A DNA stretch of 64,000 bases from positions 124,001 to 188,000 of the forward strand of contig JADJTQ010000008.1 of NCBI GenBank assembly GCA_016711125.1, in the 5' to 3' direction. Position numbers and translations under genes: made by a program. Shown piece by piece: positions 55,340-63,040 of the stretch. The first letter of the stretch is position 1, and every line of letters starts with the position of its first letter. The DNA is from Saprospiraceae bacterium (lineage in GTDB: Bacteria > Bacteroidota > Bacteroidia > Chitinophagales > Saprospiraceae). The notes under the pieces are model-generated. The model made no database searches. It saw only the letters and a list, made by a program, of their open reading frames with translations, and was not told where the DNA came from.

Positions 55340-56496
55340 GCAATCAAACAAGAATTGAACAGGTAGGTATCATCATGAATGGCGTAACCGGCAGAATGGG
55401 TACCCGGCAGCACCTGATCCGGTCGATGGTCTCCATTATTGAAGACGGGGGTGTCAAGATCGGTGATGACTTGATTATTATGCCCAAACCACTATTAGTG
55501 GGCAGAAATGAAGAAAAACTGAAAAGTCTGTGTGCCGAGCATGGCATAGATAAATATTGTACATCGCTTGATGAAGCCTTGGCTATGCCGGGTTACGATG
55601 TCTATTTTGATGCGCAGATTACCGGCCGCAGATTTGAAAGTGTGAAAAAAGCGATTGAAGCTGGAAAACATATTTATTGTGAAAAGCCAACCGGCACCAC
55701 CCTACAGGAAGCAATCGATCTCTATCACATTGCCAAAAACAAAGGCATCAAACATGGGGTTGTCCAGGATAAACTTTGGCTGCCTGGGCTGTTAAAACTT
55801 CAGGATCTGATCCAGTCGGGTTTTTTTGGAAAAATCCTTTCGATCCGCGGTGAGTTTGGCTACTGGGTATTTGAAGGACATTCCGTGCCACCCAACCGGC
55901 CATCATGGAACTATCGAAAAGAAGAAGGAGGTGGAATCATTATGGACATGCTCTGCCATTGGCGCTATGTGCTCGACAACGTATTTGGCAAAGTAAAGTC
56001 CCTGAGTTGTCTGGGAGCCACTCATATCAAGGAACGCATTGATGAAAATGGTCAAGCTTATGTCTGCACTGCTGATGATTCTGCTTATGCCACCTTCGAG
56101 CTGGAAGGAGACATCATTGCTCACTTTAACTCGTCATGGGACGTACGGGTACGAAGAGATGATCTGCTGGTCTTGCAGGTAGATGGCACCAAAGGAACTG
56201 CGGTTGCTGGATTAAGAGACTGTTATACCCAAACCTATGAGGAGACACCGATTCCGGTTTGGAACCCCGATATCAAGCAGCCCATTGACTTTTTTGATCA
56301 ATGGACCGGCTTTAAAGCAGACGAAACCTATGAAAATGCTTTCAAAGTGCAATGGAAAATGTTTTTAGAACATTTGATTTGTGATACTCCTTTCCCATGG
56401 GATTTGCTTGAAGGTGCCAAGGGTGTGCAACTAGCCGTGCTTGGGCTCGATAGCTGGGCCAAAAGGTCATGGCTCGATGTAAAACCCCTGATCTAA
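55336..56496 (+). CDS. Gfo/Idh/MocA family oxidoreductase
   Basis: A 386-residue dehydrogenase with a Rossmann domain (VGIIMNGVTGRMGTRQHLIRSM, unusual because it lacks the canonical GxGxxG and has GVTGRMG), YCEKPTGTTLQEAID (EKP motif) and a GFfo-type C-domain (GGIIMDMLCHWRYVLDNVFG). Such long forms (over 380 residues) starting with GVTGRMG are known in the family and annotated oxidoreductases acting on sugars. It is cytoplasmic and translationally coupled to the isomerase. Confidence 0.85.
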   Translation: MSNQTRIEQVGIIMNGVTGRMGTRQHLIRSMVSIIEDGGVKIGDDLIIMPKPLLVGRNEEKLKSLCAEHGIDKYCTSLDEALAMPGYDVYFDAQITGRRFESVKKAIEAGKHIYCEKPTGTTLQEAIDLYHIAKNKGIKHGVVQDKLWLPGLLKLQDLIQSGFFGKILSIRGEFGYWVFEGHSVPPNRPSWNYRKEEGGGIIMDMLCHWRYVLDNVFGKVKSLSCLGATHIKERIDENGQAYVCTADDSAYATFELEGDIIAHFNSSWDVRVRRDDLLVLQVDGTKGTAVAGLRDCYTQTYEETPIPVWNPDIKQPIDFFDQWTGFKADETYENAFKVQWKMFLEHLICDTPFPWDLLEGAKGVQLAVLGLDSWAKRSWLDVKPLI

Positions 56497-56510
56497 AGAG
56501 ATTAATGCAT

Positions 56511-57281
56511 ATGAAAAAAGTTGCTGTCATCACTGGAGGAACCCGCGGTATTGGATTGGGTATTGCTCACGCTCTGGCTACCAAAGGATGGTCATTGGCA
56601 TTAAATGGAATGAGGCAGGAAGGAGACGTTCTGCCGATCATTGAGGAACTCAAAGCATACTCAAACGAAGTCATCTACGCACAGGGAAACGTAGGAGATG
56701 ATGACGAACGGGCAAGAATGGTGCGTCAGATAGTGGAACATTTTGGAACGGTACATGCCTTAATTAACAATGCTGGAGTAGCTCCTTCTGTTAGGGCTGA
56801 TCTTCTTGAGACTACGCCGGAGAGCTATGATCGGGTAATGGGTATAAACCTGAGGGGACCATTTTTTTTATCTCAATCTTTGGCCAACCATATGATTGAG
56901 GTTAAGGCACAAAATCCAGATTCTTTTTTCACTATAGTAAACGTGTCGTCGATCTCAGCCACCGTGGCCTCGATCAACCGTGGGGAGTATTGTCTTTCAA
57001 AAGCGGGCATGAGTATGATGACCAAACTCTTTGCAATTCGTCTTGGAGAACATGATATACCTGTTTATGAGGTAAGACCCGGGGTCATTCTGACCGACAT
57101 GACCGGACCGGTTAAGGCCAAATACGATAAACTGATTGAAGCCGGACTGTCTGTACAAAAACGATGGGGATATCCGGAGGATGTTGGTAAGTCCGTAGCT
57201 TCGTTATTGGATGGTGATCTTCCCTTCTCGACCGGTCAAGTCATCATGATCGATGGTGGTCTAACGATAGAGCGTCTTTAA
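56511..57281 (+). CDS. SDR family 3-ketoacyl-ACP reductase-like oxidoreductase
   Basis: A 256-residue SDR. ATG 56511 is preferred (MKKVAVITGGTRGIGLGIA); an earlier in-frame ATG at 56469 is inside the previous gene. Visible are TGGTRGIG (residues 8-15), NNAG (86-89), catalytic Ser147, Tyr160 and Lys164, and the DGGLTIERL end. In operons with Gfo/Idh and sugar isomerase genes such SDRs act on sugars rather than fatty acids, so the common 3-ketoacyl-ACP reductase name should not be taken literally. Confidence 0.87.
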   Translation: MKKVAVITGGTRGIGLGIAHALATKGWSLALNGMRQEGDVLPIIEELKAYSNEVIYAQGNVGDDDERARMVRQIVEHFGTVHALINNAGVAPSVRADLLETTPESYDRVMGINLRGPFFLSQSLANHMIEVKAQNPDSFFTIVNVSSISATVASINRGEYCLSKAGMSMMTKLFAIRLGEHDIPVYEVRPGVILTDMTGPVKAKYDKLIEAGLSVQKRWGYPEDVGKSVASLLDGDLPFSTGQVIMIDGGLTIERL

Positions 57282-57397
57282 CCAGTAAGCTTGAAGGTGA
57301 GTTTTTAATATCAGAACTCAAAAAATTTGACAACGATCCGGAAATCAAGGTAAAGTCAGCAGAATCTTTTATCTTCAATGACAACGAAAAAACGAAC

Positions 57398-57607
57398 ATG
57401 AACCGATCGCAACTCTGGACTCTATGTCGCATTGCTGTCTTTGTGATGGTGATCCTGATTTTTACCCCCCTCGTAGTACCCTCTAACAAATCACATCCTT
57501 TGGTTTTGGGCATGCCTTATACCTTATGGATGGGATTATTAGTAAGTTTTGTGCTATTAGCTTTAACCATTTTTGGATCTTGGGTACATCCTGGTCGGGA
57601 TAATTGA
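57398..57607 (+). CDS. DUF3311-like small membrane protein
   Basis: A 69-residue protein with two membrane helices (about residues 10-30 and 40-62). DUF3311-like small proteins are often encoded immediately before sodium:solute symporters of the SSS family, as here, and may be accessory subunits. Its last bases are close to the symporter start at 57627. Confidence 0.7.
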   Translation: MNRSQLWTLCRIAVFVMVILIFTPLVVPSNKSHPLVLGMPYTLWMGLLVSFVLLALTIFGSWVHPGRDN

Positions 57608-57626
57608 TTCTAAAATACCTATTTCA

Positions 57627-59039
57627 ATGACTAAGACACTTCTGATTGCCGGTACGATCTATATAGCACTGCTTATCACTATTACTCTGCTGACAAAATC
57701 TAAAGAAAAAGACAGCAAGACCTATTTTCTTGCCGGAGCTAATCTTGGCTCCGTGTTGGGTCTTTTTACCTTTGCCGCCACCCTATTTAGCACGTTTACC
57801 CTTTTGGGCATGCCTGACTTTTTCAGGGTGCACGGAGTTGGGGCGTGGATTTTCCTTGCTGTATCAGATATGGTCATGGTGTTTGGTATTTTATGGATCG
57901 GATACTATCTGCGCAAAAAAACCAAGGGTCAGGATTATTTGGGAATGGCAGGCTTTATGGAACGTTGTTATGAATCAAGGTTTGCCGGCATAGTGGCGCT
58001 CTTGGGGGCATTCATATTTCTGATTCCTTATGTGGCCATTCAGATCCGTGGTGTAGCCATCTTTTTAACTGAGGCCTTTGTTAATGGCCCCGCTATCTGG
58101 GTTTATGCGGTTGGTATCGTCTTGATTATGTTAAGTTACAGCGAAATCGGGGGTTTAAAAGCGATCATCTACAGTGACACGTTGCAAGGAATTTTACTGT
58201 TGGTCGTCATTTGGATCATTGGTATCAGATGTCTTAATGAGATGGGGGGGCTTACAGCTACCTTTGAAAAAGTAAGTCAGCAGAATGAAGCACTCTTGTC
58301 AGTACCTGGCCCCAAGGGCTTGTTTGATTTCCAGTTTCTCTTTAGTTCGATGGTCGCTATTTGCATGATTCCCTTCACCCAACCTCAGGTTTCAACCAGG
58401 TTGATTATTATGAAAAACGAACGCTCCCTTTTCCGCACAGCAATAGGTTTAGGCACGTTTGCCATTCTGGTCATCTTACCAACCGTTTTTTTAGGCATGT
58501 ATGGCGCGATTAACTATCCAGATGCTTCAACCGCCGAATTTCTTGGTAACACCCTTGTCCACGATCAACCTGGATTTTTAGGGGCTTTTGTGTTGATCGG
58601 TCTGGTTGCTGCGGCAATCTCGACTGCCGACTCGCAGATATTTGCTTTAGGTGGCGAAACCCGATCCATGCTGCGGGGCGACGACAAAAAGATGGTAGGT
58701 CAGGCTCGAATCTCAATCTTAGTGTTTGCCTTCTTGTCACTCGTGTTTGCCCTACTAAGTAGCGATGAGCTGGTACTCCTTGCCCGGGCTAGTTTTGCTG
58801 GTACCGCACTTTTAGCACCGATGATTTTTGTTGGCATCTTTTATGATCGTTCGAGATTTCTTGTCAGTCTACCCTGGATTACAATGGGTGCGATTGTAAC
58901 TATGATCCTGAGCCAATTAGGACTAATTGAGGAGAGCATCGCAGGCATCCGTTTGGACCTAATGCTCCTGGCATTGTTGGCAATCTTGGCTTTGGTAATG
59001 ATCAGGATCGACAAAAAACGTGAACTCCGAGGGGCATAA
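57627..59039 (+). CDS. Sodium:solute symporter family transporter
   Basis: A 470-residue SSS-family permease with about 13 membrane helices. ATG 57627 (MTKTLLIAGTIYIALLI) fits the first helix; an in-frame ATG at 57573 would place the start inside the DUF3311 gene. Visible are the GANLGSVLGLFTFAATLFSTFTLLG segment and GLVAAAISTADSQIFALGGE, a conserved sodium-binding region. It probably imports the sugar acid, glycan fragment or other carbohydrate used by the preceding genes, with PanF- or SGLT-like group members being closest. Confidence 0.87.
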   Translation: MTKTLLIAGTIYIALLITITLLTKSKEKDSKTYFLAGANLGSVLGLFTFAATLFSTFTLLGMPDFFRVHGVGAWIFLAVSDMVMVFGILWIGYYLRKKTKGQDYLGMAGFMERCYESRFAGIVALLGAFIFLIPYVAIQIRGVAIFLTEAFVNGPAIWVYAVGIVLIMLSYSEIGGLKAIIYSDTLQGILLLVVIWIIGIRCLNEMGGLTATFEKVSQQNEALLSVPGPKGLFDFQFLFSSMVAICMIPFTQPQVSTRLIIMKNERSLFRTAIGLGTFAILVILPTVFLGMYGAINYPDASTAEFLGNTLVHDQPGFLGAFVLIGLVAAAISTADSQIFALGGETRSMLRGDDKKMVGQARISILVFAFLSLVFALLSSDELVLLARASFAGTALLAPMIFVGIFYDRSRFLVSLPWITMGAIVTMILSQLGLIEESIAGIRLDLMLLALLAILALVMIRIDKKRELRGA

Positions 59040-59044
59040 AAAAA

Positions 59045-59067
59045 GGTCACAAAAATCATCTGTGACC
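59045..59067 (-). terminator. Terminator between the symporter and tRNA-Glu
   Basis: GGTCACA (59045-59051) pairs with TGTGACC (59061-59067). On the minus strand the hairpin is followed by seven T, so it is a good intrinsic terminator for tRNA-Glu; it may also slow the plus-strand symporter transcript. Confidence 0.75.
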
Positions 59068-59092
59068 TTAATACATAGAGCTTTTCCTTAAG

Positions 59093-59164
59093 TAGCCCGT
59101 AGGGGAATCGAACCCCTGTTACCAGGATGAAAACCTGACGTCCTAACCCCTAGACGAACGGGCC
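59093..59164 (-). tRNA. tRNA-Glu (anticodon TTC)
   Basis: A cloverleaf of 72 bases without CCA. Acceptor GGCCCGT pairs with ACGGGCT (one G-U), the anticodon loop TTTTCAT gives TTC (anticodon at 59131-59129), and the T arm AGGGGTTCGATTCCCCT is normal. It has its own promoter and terminator. Confidence 0.93.
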
Positions 59165-59205
59165 GCTACATAGGATGTCGAAAGGCATTTCTTTCGAAAG
59201 TGTGG

Positions 59206-59235
59206 CAAAGATATAACTTTAGAAATAATTTCAAA
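59206..59235 (-). promoter_or_regulatory. Bacteroidota-type promoter of tRNA-Glu
   Basis: On the minus strand TTTG (59235-59232), an 18-base spacer and perfect TATCTTTG (59213-59206), about 42 bases before the tRNA. Confidence 0.7.
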
Positions 59236-59490
59236 ATAATGAAGAAAATTGCTGGTAGCTTTTTCACCAACCTCCAAATAAGTGACTCGGTGCCCGATCT
59301 TTTATAGACTCAGCGATTATCAACTGCTGGAGCGTCTAAAGGATTACGATGATCTTTCACATTGCCTGGTATCTAAGAAACACTTGTTTGGCTGAAAGCA
59401 GGTCATTATCTTGACCCAAGAATCATTACGCACTCAAATGTGTTAGTAACCGTGGGGGCTTTTAGAAACCAGATTTTTTTTGAAAATTTG
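59236..59490. other. Gap before the TonB-domain gene
   Basis: Nothing recognisable apart from short open codons that precede the TonB-domain gene in frame from 59440. Confidence 0.35.
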
Positions 59491-59919
59491 ATGAAAAAGG
59501 AATTAAAAGATAAGCACTTTCTTGGGAAACCCGTCTATTCGGGTGGCACAAAGAGCATGCAAAATTTCCTACGGGACAACAAAGTATATCCTAAAGAAGC
59601 TCTGGATCTGGGTATAGAAGGTACCGTTTCCATTCGATATACGATTGACTATAAAGGCAAAGTTATTCAGGTCAAGATACTCTCTGGCATCGGTCATGGG
59701 TGCGATGAAGAGGCTGAGCGAATCGTCAGGTTGCTAAAATTTGAAGTACCAAAAACCAGAAAGATCAAAGTACAATACCAAAAAACTGTGCATATTCATT
59801 TTCGGAAACCAGAGCAGATTGAGATCATCCAGAACATTCAATATACGATCAGTAAACCCGGTGATAAAAAGACTTCAAAAAACGCAAAACCATCTTATAC
59901 CTATCAAATACAATGGTAA
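59491..59919 (+). CDS. TonB C-terminal domain protein without membrane anchor
   Basis: A 142-residue protein, start chosen at ATG 59491 (MKKELKDKHFLGK); an in-frame ATG at 59440 would add 17 residues. The TonB C-terminal domain is clear (MQNFLRDNKVYPKEALDLGIEGTVSIRYTIDYKGKVIQVKILSGIGHGCDEEAERIVRLL). There is no N-terminal helix and no signal peptide, so it cannot act as ordinary energy transducer unless the start is further upstream or it is a solitary domain. The tail (PGDKKTSKNAKPSYTYQIQW) is basic. Function unknown. Confidence 0.75.
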   Translation: MKKELKDKHFLGKPVYSGGTKSMQNFLRDNKVYPKEALDLGIEGTVSIRYTIDYKGKVIQVKILSGIGHGCDEEAERIVRLLKFEVPKTRKIKVQYQKTVHIHFRKPEQIEIIQNIQYTISKPGDKKTSKNAKPSYTYQIQW

Positions 59920-59990
59920 TGCTTCCCAGGCCTATGATTCCCAACATTTCAGAAATCTTATCTTTGTCGGTAAATGACTGATTAAACCAA

Positions 59991-61055
59991 ATGACCATGA
60001 AAAAAGCTTTCTTTTGGTATCTTCTTGCTCCGATCATGCTTACCTATGCATGCAAACCTGCAACGCAACTTCAAGTCATCAAACCGGCAGCCATCACTTT
60101 ACCTGATCATATTAATACTTTGGCCACCATAGATCGCAGTAAGCCTAGTAGCGGATTTGTGGATGTTTTGGAGGGCGGCGTCACGGGCGAGGCCATCCAT
60201 CAGGATCGCGATGGCAGACGCAGAGCCCTGGATGTACTATCCCAAACCCTTACCCGTACTCCTAGATTTAAGGTAGTGCACACTGGCCTGGAATATACGG
60301 GCAGTGAAACCGGATCGACGTTTACGACTCCGCTTCCGTGGGACGAAATTGAGAACATCTGCCGCAGATTTAAAGCTGATGGAGTGATAGCGATTGAAAA
60401 ATTTGATTCGAACAATTTTCGTGATATCACACCAAGAAAAAGAAAGACCAAAGATAAAGAAGGTAATGAACGTGAAGAGACGGTCTATGATGCCAAACAA
60501 GAAGTAGAGGTAAATTTGGGTTGGCGGATCTACGATTTAAAGACTAAAACCATCATCGATGAGGTCGAAGTCACTGATTCAGGATCTGATTCGGAATCCA
60601 GCCAGAAAACAGAAAAGGAAGCAAGAGAGGCCCTTGAGGATCCGCGCAACATCACTTACCGTGTCAGCGAAACGGCCGGTCAAAAATATGGAGAGCGCAT
60701 AGCCCCGGTGTGGATCACTGTAAGCCGTACCTTCTATAAAAAAGTCAAAGGAGCTTATGAAGACGATATGGCAAAGGCTGCCCGTTTGTTTGAAACGGAC
60801 AATTGGGAAGGTGCTGCCGAAATTTGGCAAAAAATCGTTGCCAGCCCTAGTGCCACTACTGAAGTCCAGGGCATGGCCAGTTATAATATGGCCGTCGCAT
60901 GCGAAAAACGTGGCCTCCTCACCACAGCTCTTGACTGGGCTCAAAAATCATACGGCAATTATGGAAATAAAAAGGGCCGCAGTTATGTGTCTACGATTAA
61001 GAACCGAATCCGTGATCAGGAGATTTTGCATGAGCAATTAAAAGACCGGACTTGA
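59991..61055 (+). CDS. DUF6340 family lipoprotein
   Basis: A 354-residue protein with a lipoprotein signal peptide ending at about Cys21 (LTYAC) followed by a soluble region containing DITPRKRKTKDKEGNE and, at the C-terminus, TPR-like helices (AARLFETDNWEGAAEIWQKIV, MASYNMAVACEKRGLLTTALDWAQKSY). DUF6340 proteins are widespread in Bacteroidota without known role. The start is ATG 59991 or 59997. The stop overlaps the TTG start of the next gene (TTGA). Confidence 0.85.
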   Translation: MTMKKAFFWYLLAPIMLTYACKPATQLQVIKPAAITLPDHINTLATIDRSKPSSGFVDVLEGGVTGEAIHQDRDGRRRALDVLSQTLTRTPRFKVVHTGLEYTGSETGSTFTTPLPWDEIENICRRFKADGVIAIEKFDSNNFRDITPRKRKTKDKEGNEREETVYDAKQEVEVNLGWRIYDLKTKTIIDEVEVTDSGSDSESSQKTEKEAREALEDPRNITYRVSETAGQKYGERIAPVWITVSRTFYKKVKGAYEDDMAKAARLFETDNWEGAAEIWQKIVASPSATTEVQGMASYNMAVACEKRGLLTTALDWAQKSYGNYGNKKGRSYVSTIKNRIRDQEILHEQLKDRT

Positions 61056-62212
61056 TCAATATTCGTTTTTGGCTCCCCTTGATCTCCGGCATCTTGATTC
61101 TTGCTTGTTCGGGTAAAAGCTCATCTCACGCTCACTTGAATGACCTCATTGAGCAAATCCGCATTAAATACGCTCCAGACAAACGAGTTGCTATTTTTAA
61201 TGTGGTTTTAGAAGATGGTATCCTTAAAGGTGAGACAAACATACCGGAGGCCAAGAATGAATTGATCAATGCCCTTTTGCCGGGTGAGTGGATCGATAGT
61301 ATCCTTCTGCTTAATCCAAGTCACGGCATTGTCAATGTATCTGTATGCAATATCCGTTCAGATCCAAAGCATTCAGCTGAACTTGCCACCCAATCCTTAA
61401 TGGGTACTCCAATAAACATATATAAAGAGGCCGGAAATTGGTCATTTGTGCAGACTCCGGATGGCTATCTAGGTTGGCTGGATAAGGGGGCATTTATAGA
61501 AGTCGATTCGCTAAAAATGTTGAATTGGAAAATGTCAGAAAAAGTCGTGGTGACAAAACCCTTTGATTTGGTTTTTGCAGACCGGAATACCGATAACGGA
61601 ATTGTTTCGGATGTGGTGGAAGGTAACATTCTGGAATCCGAAGAGCAATTTGATGAATATCTCAAGGTCAGATTGCCGGATGGCCGGTCTGGTTATATAT
61701 CACATTCCACTATCACCCCTTATGCTGATTTTATAACGATTCGAGAACCACTGGTGCAAAATATTTTAATCGCTGCTCAGAAGATGATGGGTCGGCCGTA
61801 TTTATGGGGTGGCACTTCCGGGAAAGGCATGGATTGCAGCGGATTTACCAAAACAGTGTTTTATTTAAATGGGCTGGAACTACCCCGCGATGCCAGTCAG
61901 CAAGTCGAGGTTGGAGTGGAAATAAAAACTGACTCAAGTTTAAATAATCTGGTAGCTGGTGATTTTATTTTCTTCGGCACTCAAAGAACAGACACTCAAA
62001 AAGAAAAGATAACTCATGTTGCAATGTATTTAGGCGATGGCAAAATAATCCATGCCAGTGATCGAATACAAATTGAGAGTCTTAAAAGAGGGGATCCTGA
62101 TTTTACCGAAAAAAGACTAAAAACGATGGTCAGGGCTAAAAGAATGTTGAAAAACATTGGAGAAAATGGTGTTAAAAAATTAGCCGAGCATCCTTCTTAC
62201 GCCGCTGATTGA
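61052..62212 (+). CDS. NlpC/P60 family lipoprotein with SH3-like domains
   Basis: A 386-residue lipoprotein (signal with lipobox ILACSG, lipid Cys19). Two SH3b-like regions (about residues 90-145 and 165-220, each with a YLGWL or GYIS end) are followed by an NlpC/P60 cysteine peptidase (C40) with catalytic Cys262 in MDCSGF and His322 in THVAMYLGDGKIIHAS. It probably cleaves D-glutamyl peptide bonds in peptidoglycan. Translation seems to start at TTG 61052, overlapping the previous stop by 4 bases. Confidence 0.88.
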   Translation: MINIRFWLPLISGILILACSGKSSSHAHLNDLIEQIRIKYAPDKRVAIFNVVLEDGILKGETNIPEAKNELINALLPGEWIDSILLLNPSHGIVNVSVCNIRSDPKHSAELATQSLMGTPINIYKEAGNWSFVQTPDGYLGWLDKGAFIEVDSLKMLNWKMSEKVVVTKPFDLVFADRNTDNGIVSDVVEGNILESEEQFDEYLKVRLPDGRSGYISHSTITPYADFITIREPLVQNILIAAQKMMGRPYLWGGTSGKGMDCSGFTKTVFYLNGLELPRDASQQVEVGVEIKTDSSLNNLVAGDFIFFGTQRTDTQKEKITHVAMYLGDGKIIHASDRIQIESLKRGDPDFTEKRLKTMVRAKRMLKNIGENGVKKLAEHPSYAAD

Positions 62213-62230
62213 CAGGGAGCTTCTTTTGAC

Positions 62231-62249
62231 TTAATTAAATTTTAATTAA
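62231..62249. repeat. AT-only palindrome
   Basis: TTAATTAAA-T-TTTAATTAA, perfect 9-bp arms, 19 bases after the NlpC/P60 gene. Could be a weak terminator or regulatory site of the next gene; no further evidence. Confidence 0.35.
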
Positions 62250-62342
62250 TGGTCAGAATTTCTGGCCTCTCAAAAATATTTTGATAAAAAATCAAACCCA
62301 GTAAATACGGCGAAGACGCAATAAATTTCATACTTTTTGCCA

Positions 62343-63040
62343 ATGAATCCGATCGTACAAATTTCACTTGATATCATTGATCTGGCTGAGGCCTTACAAA
62401 CAGCGGAGATTGCCCTTGCTGCCGGGGTAGATTGGTTGGAGGCCGGCACACCTTTGATCTTAGCTGAAGGAATGCATGGGGTCAGGGCGTTGCGGAGCGA
62501 TGGCCCGAGGTACCGATTGTAGCTGATCTTAAGACCATGGATGGTGGTTGGCTGGAGGCGCAAGTAATGGCAAAAGCAGGTGCTACTCACGTCGTTGTGA
62601 TGGCTCGTGCACATCCGGAAACTATCAAGGAAGTAGTTAAAGCTGGTAAAGATTTTGGTATCTCGGTCATGGGTGATAATTTAGGTTGCGATGACATGGT
62701 CGCCGCTGCCAGGATGCTGGAAGACCTCGGCTGTGACTATATCATTCATCATATTGGCTACGATGAAAGACGCGGCATCGCTGCGCAGGGTCGTAGGATG
62801 CCAAGTCCGCTTGATCAGCTTCGTGACATCGTCGCGGCTGTTAATGTGCCTGTGCAAGCAGTGGGAGGCTTAACTATCGAACAAGCCATAGATACCCCCA
62901 AATATGGTGCGCCCCTGGTGGTGCTTGGTGCACCGCTTACCGTCGATGCTGATAGTTTTAAGACAGCAAGTGGCGATCTTGGCAGTATTTTGAAACACAT
63001 TTGTGATAAAGTGCATAGTTATGGAACCAGCAGTAGTTAA
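62343..63040 (+). CDS. HUMPS-family protein: hexulose-6-phosphate synthase/3-keto-L-gulonate-6-P decarboxylase-like (frame break)
   Basis: A TIM-barrel protein of about 232 residues of the OMP decarboxylase/HUMPS superfamily. IVQISLDIIDLAEALQTAEIALAAGVDWLEAGTPL, DLKTMDGGWLEAQ (catalytic Asp-x-Lys-x-x-Asp) and, later, YIIHHIGYDERRG, VQAVGGLTIEQA are typical. GG at 62494-62495 is one base short; with it the reading is LRERWPEVPIVADLKTMDGG. The start is ATG 62343. Hexulose-6-phosphate synthase (formaldehyde fixation) and 3-keto-L-gulonate-6-phosphate decarboxylase cannot be told apart by eye; the context of a zinc alcohol dehydrogenase and a sugar catabolic cluster favours the sugar acid side. 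The stop overlaps the next gene by 20 bases. Confidence 0.85.
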
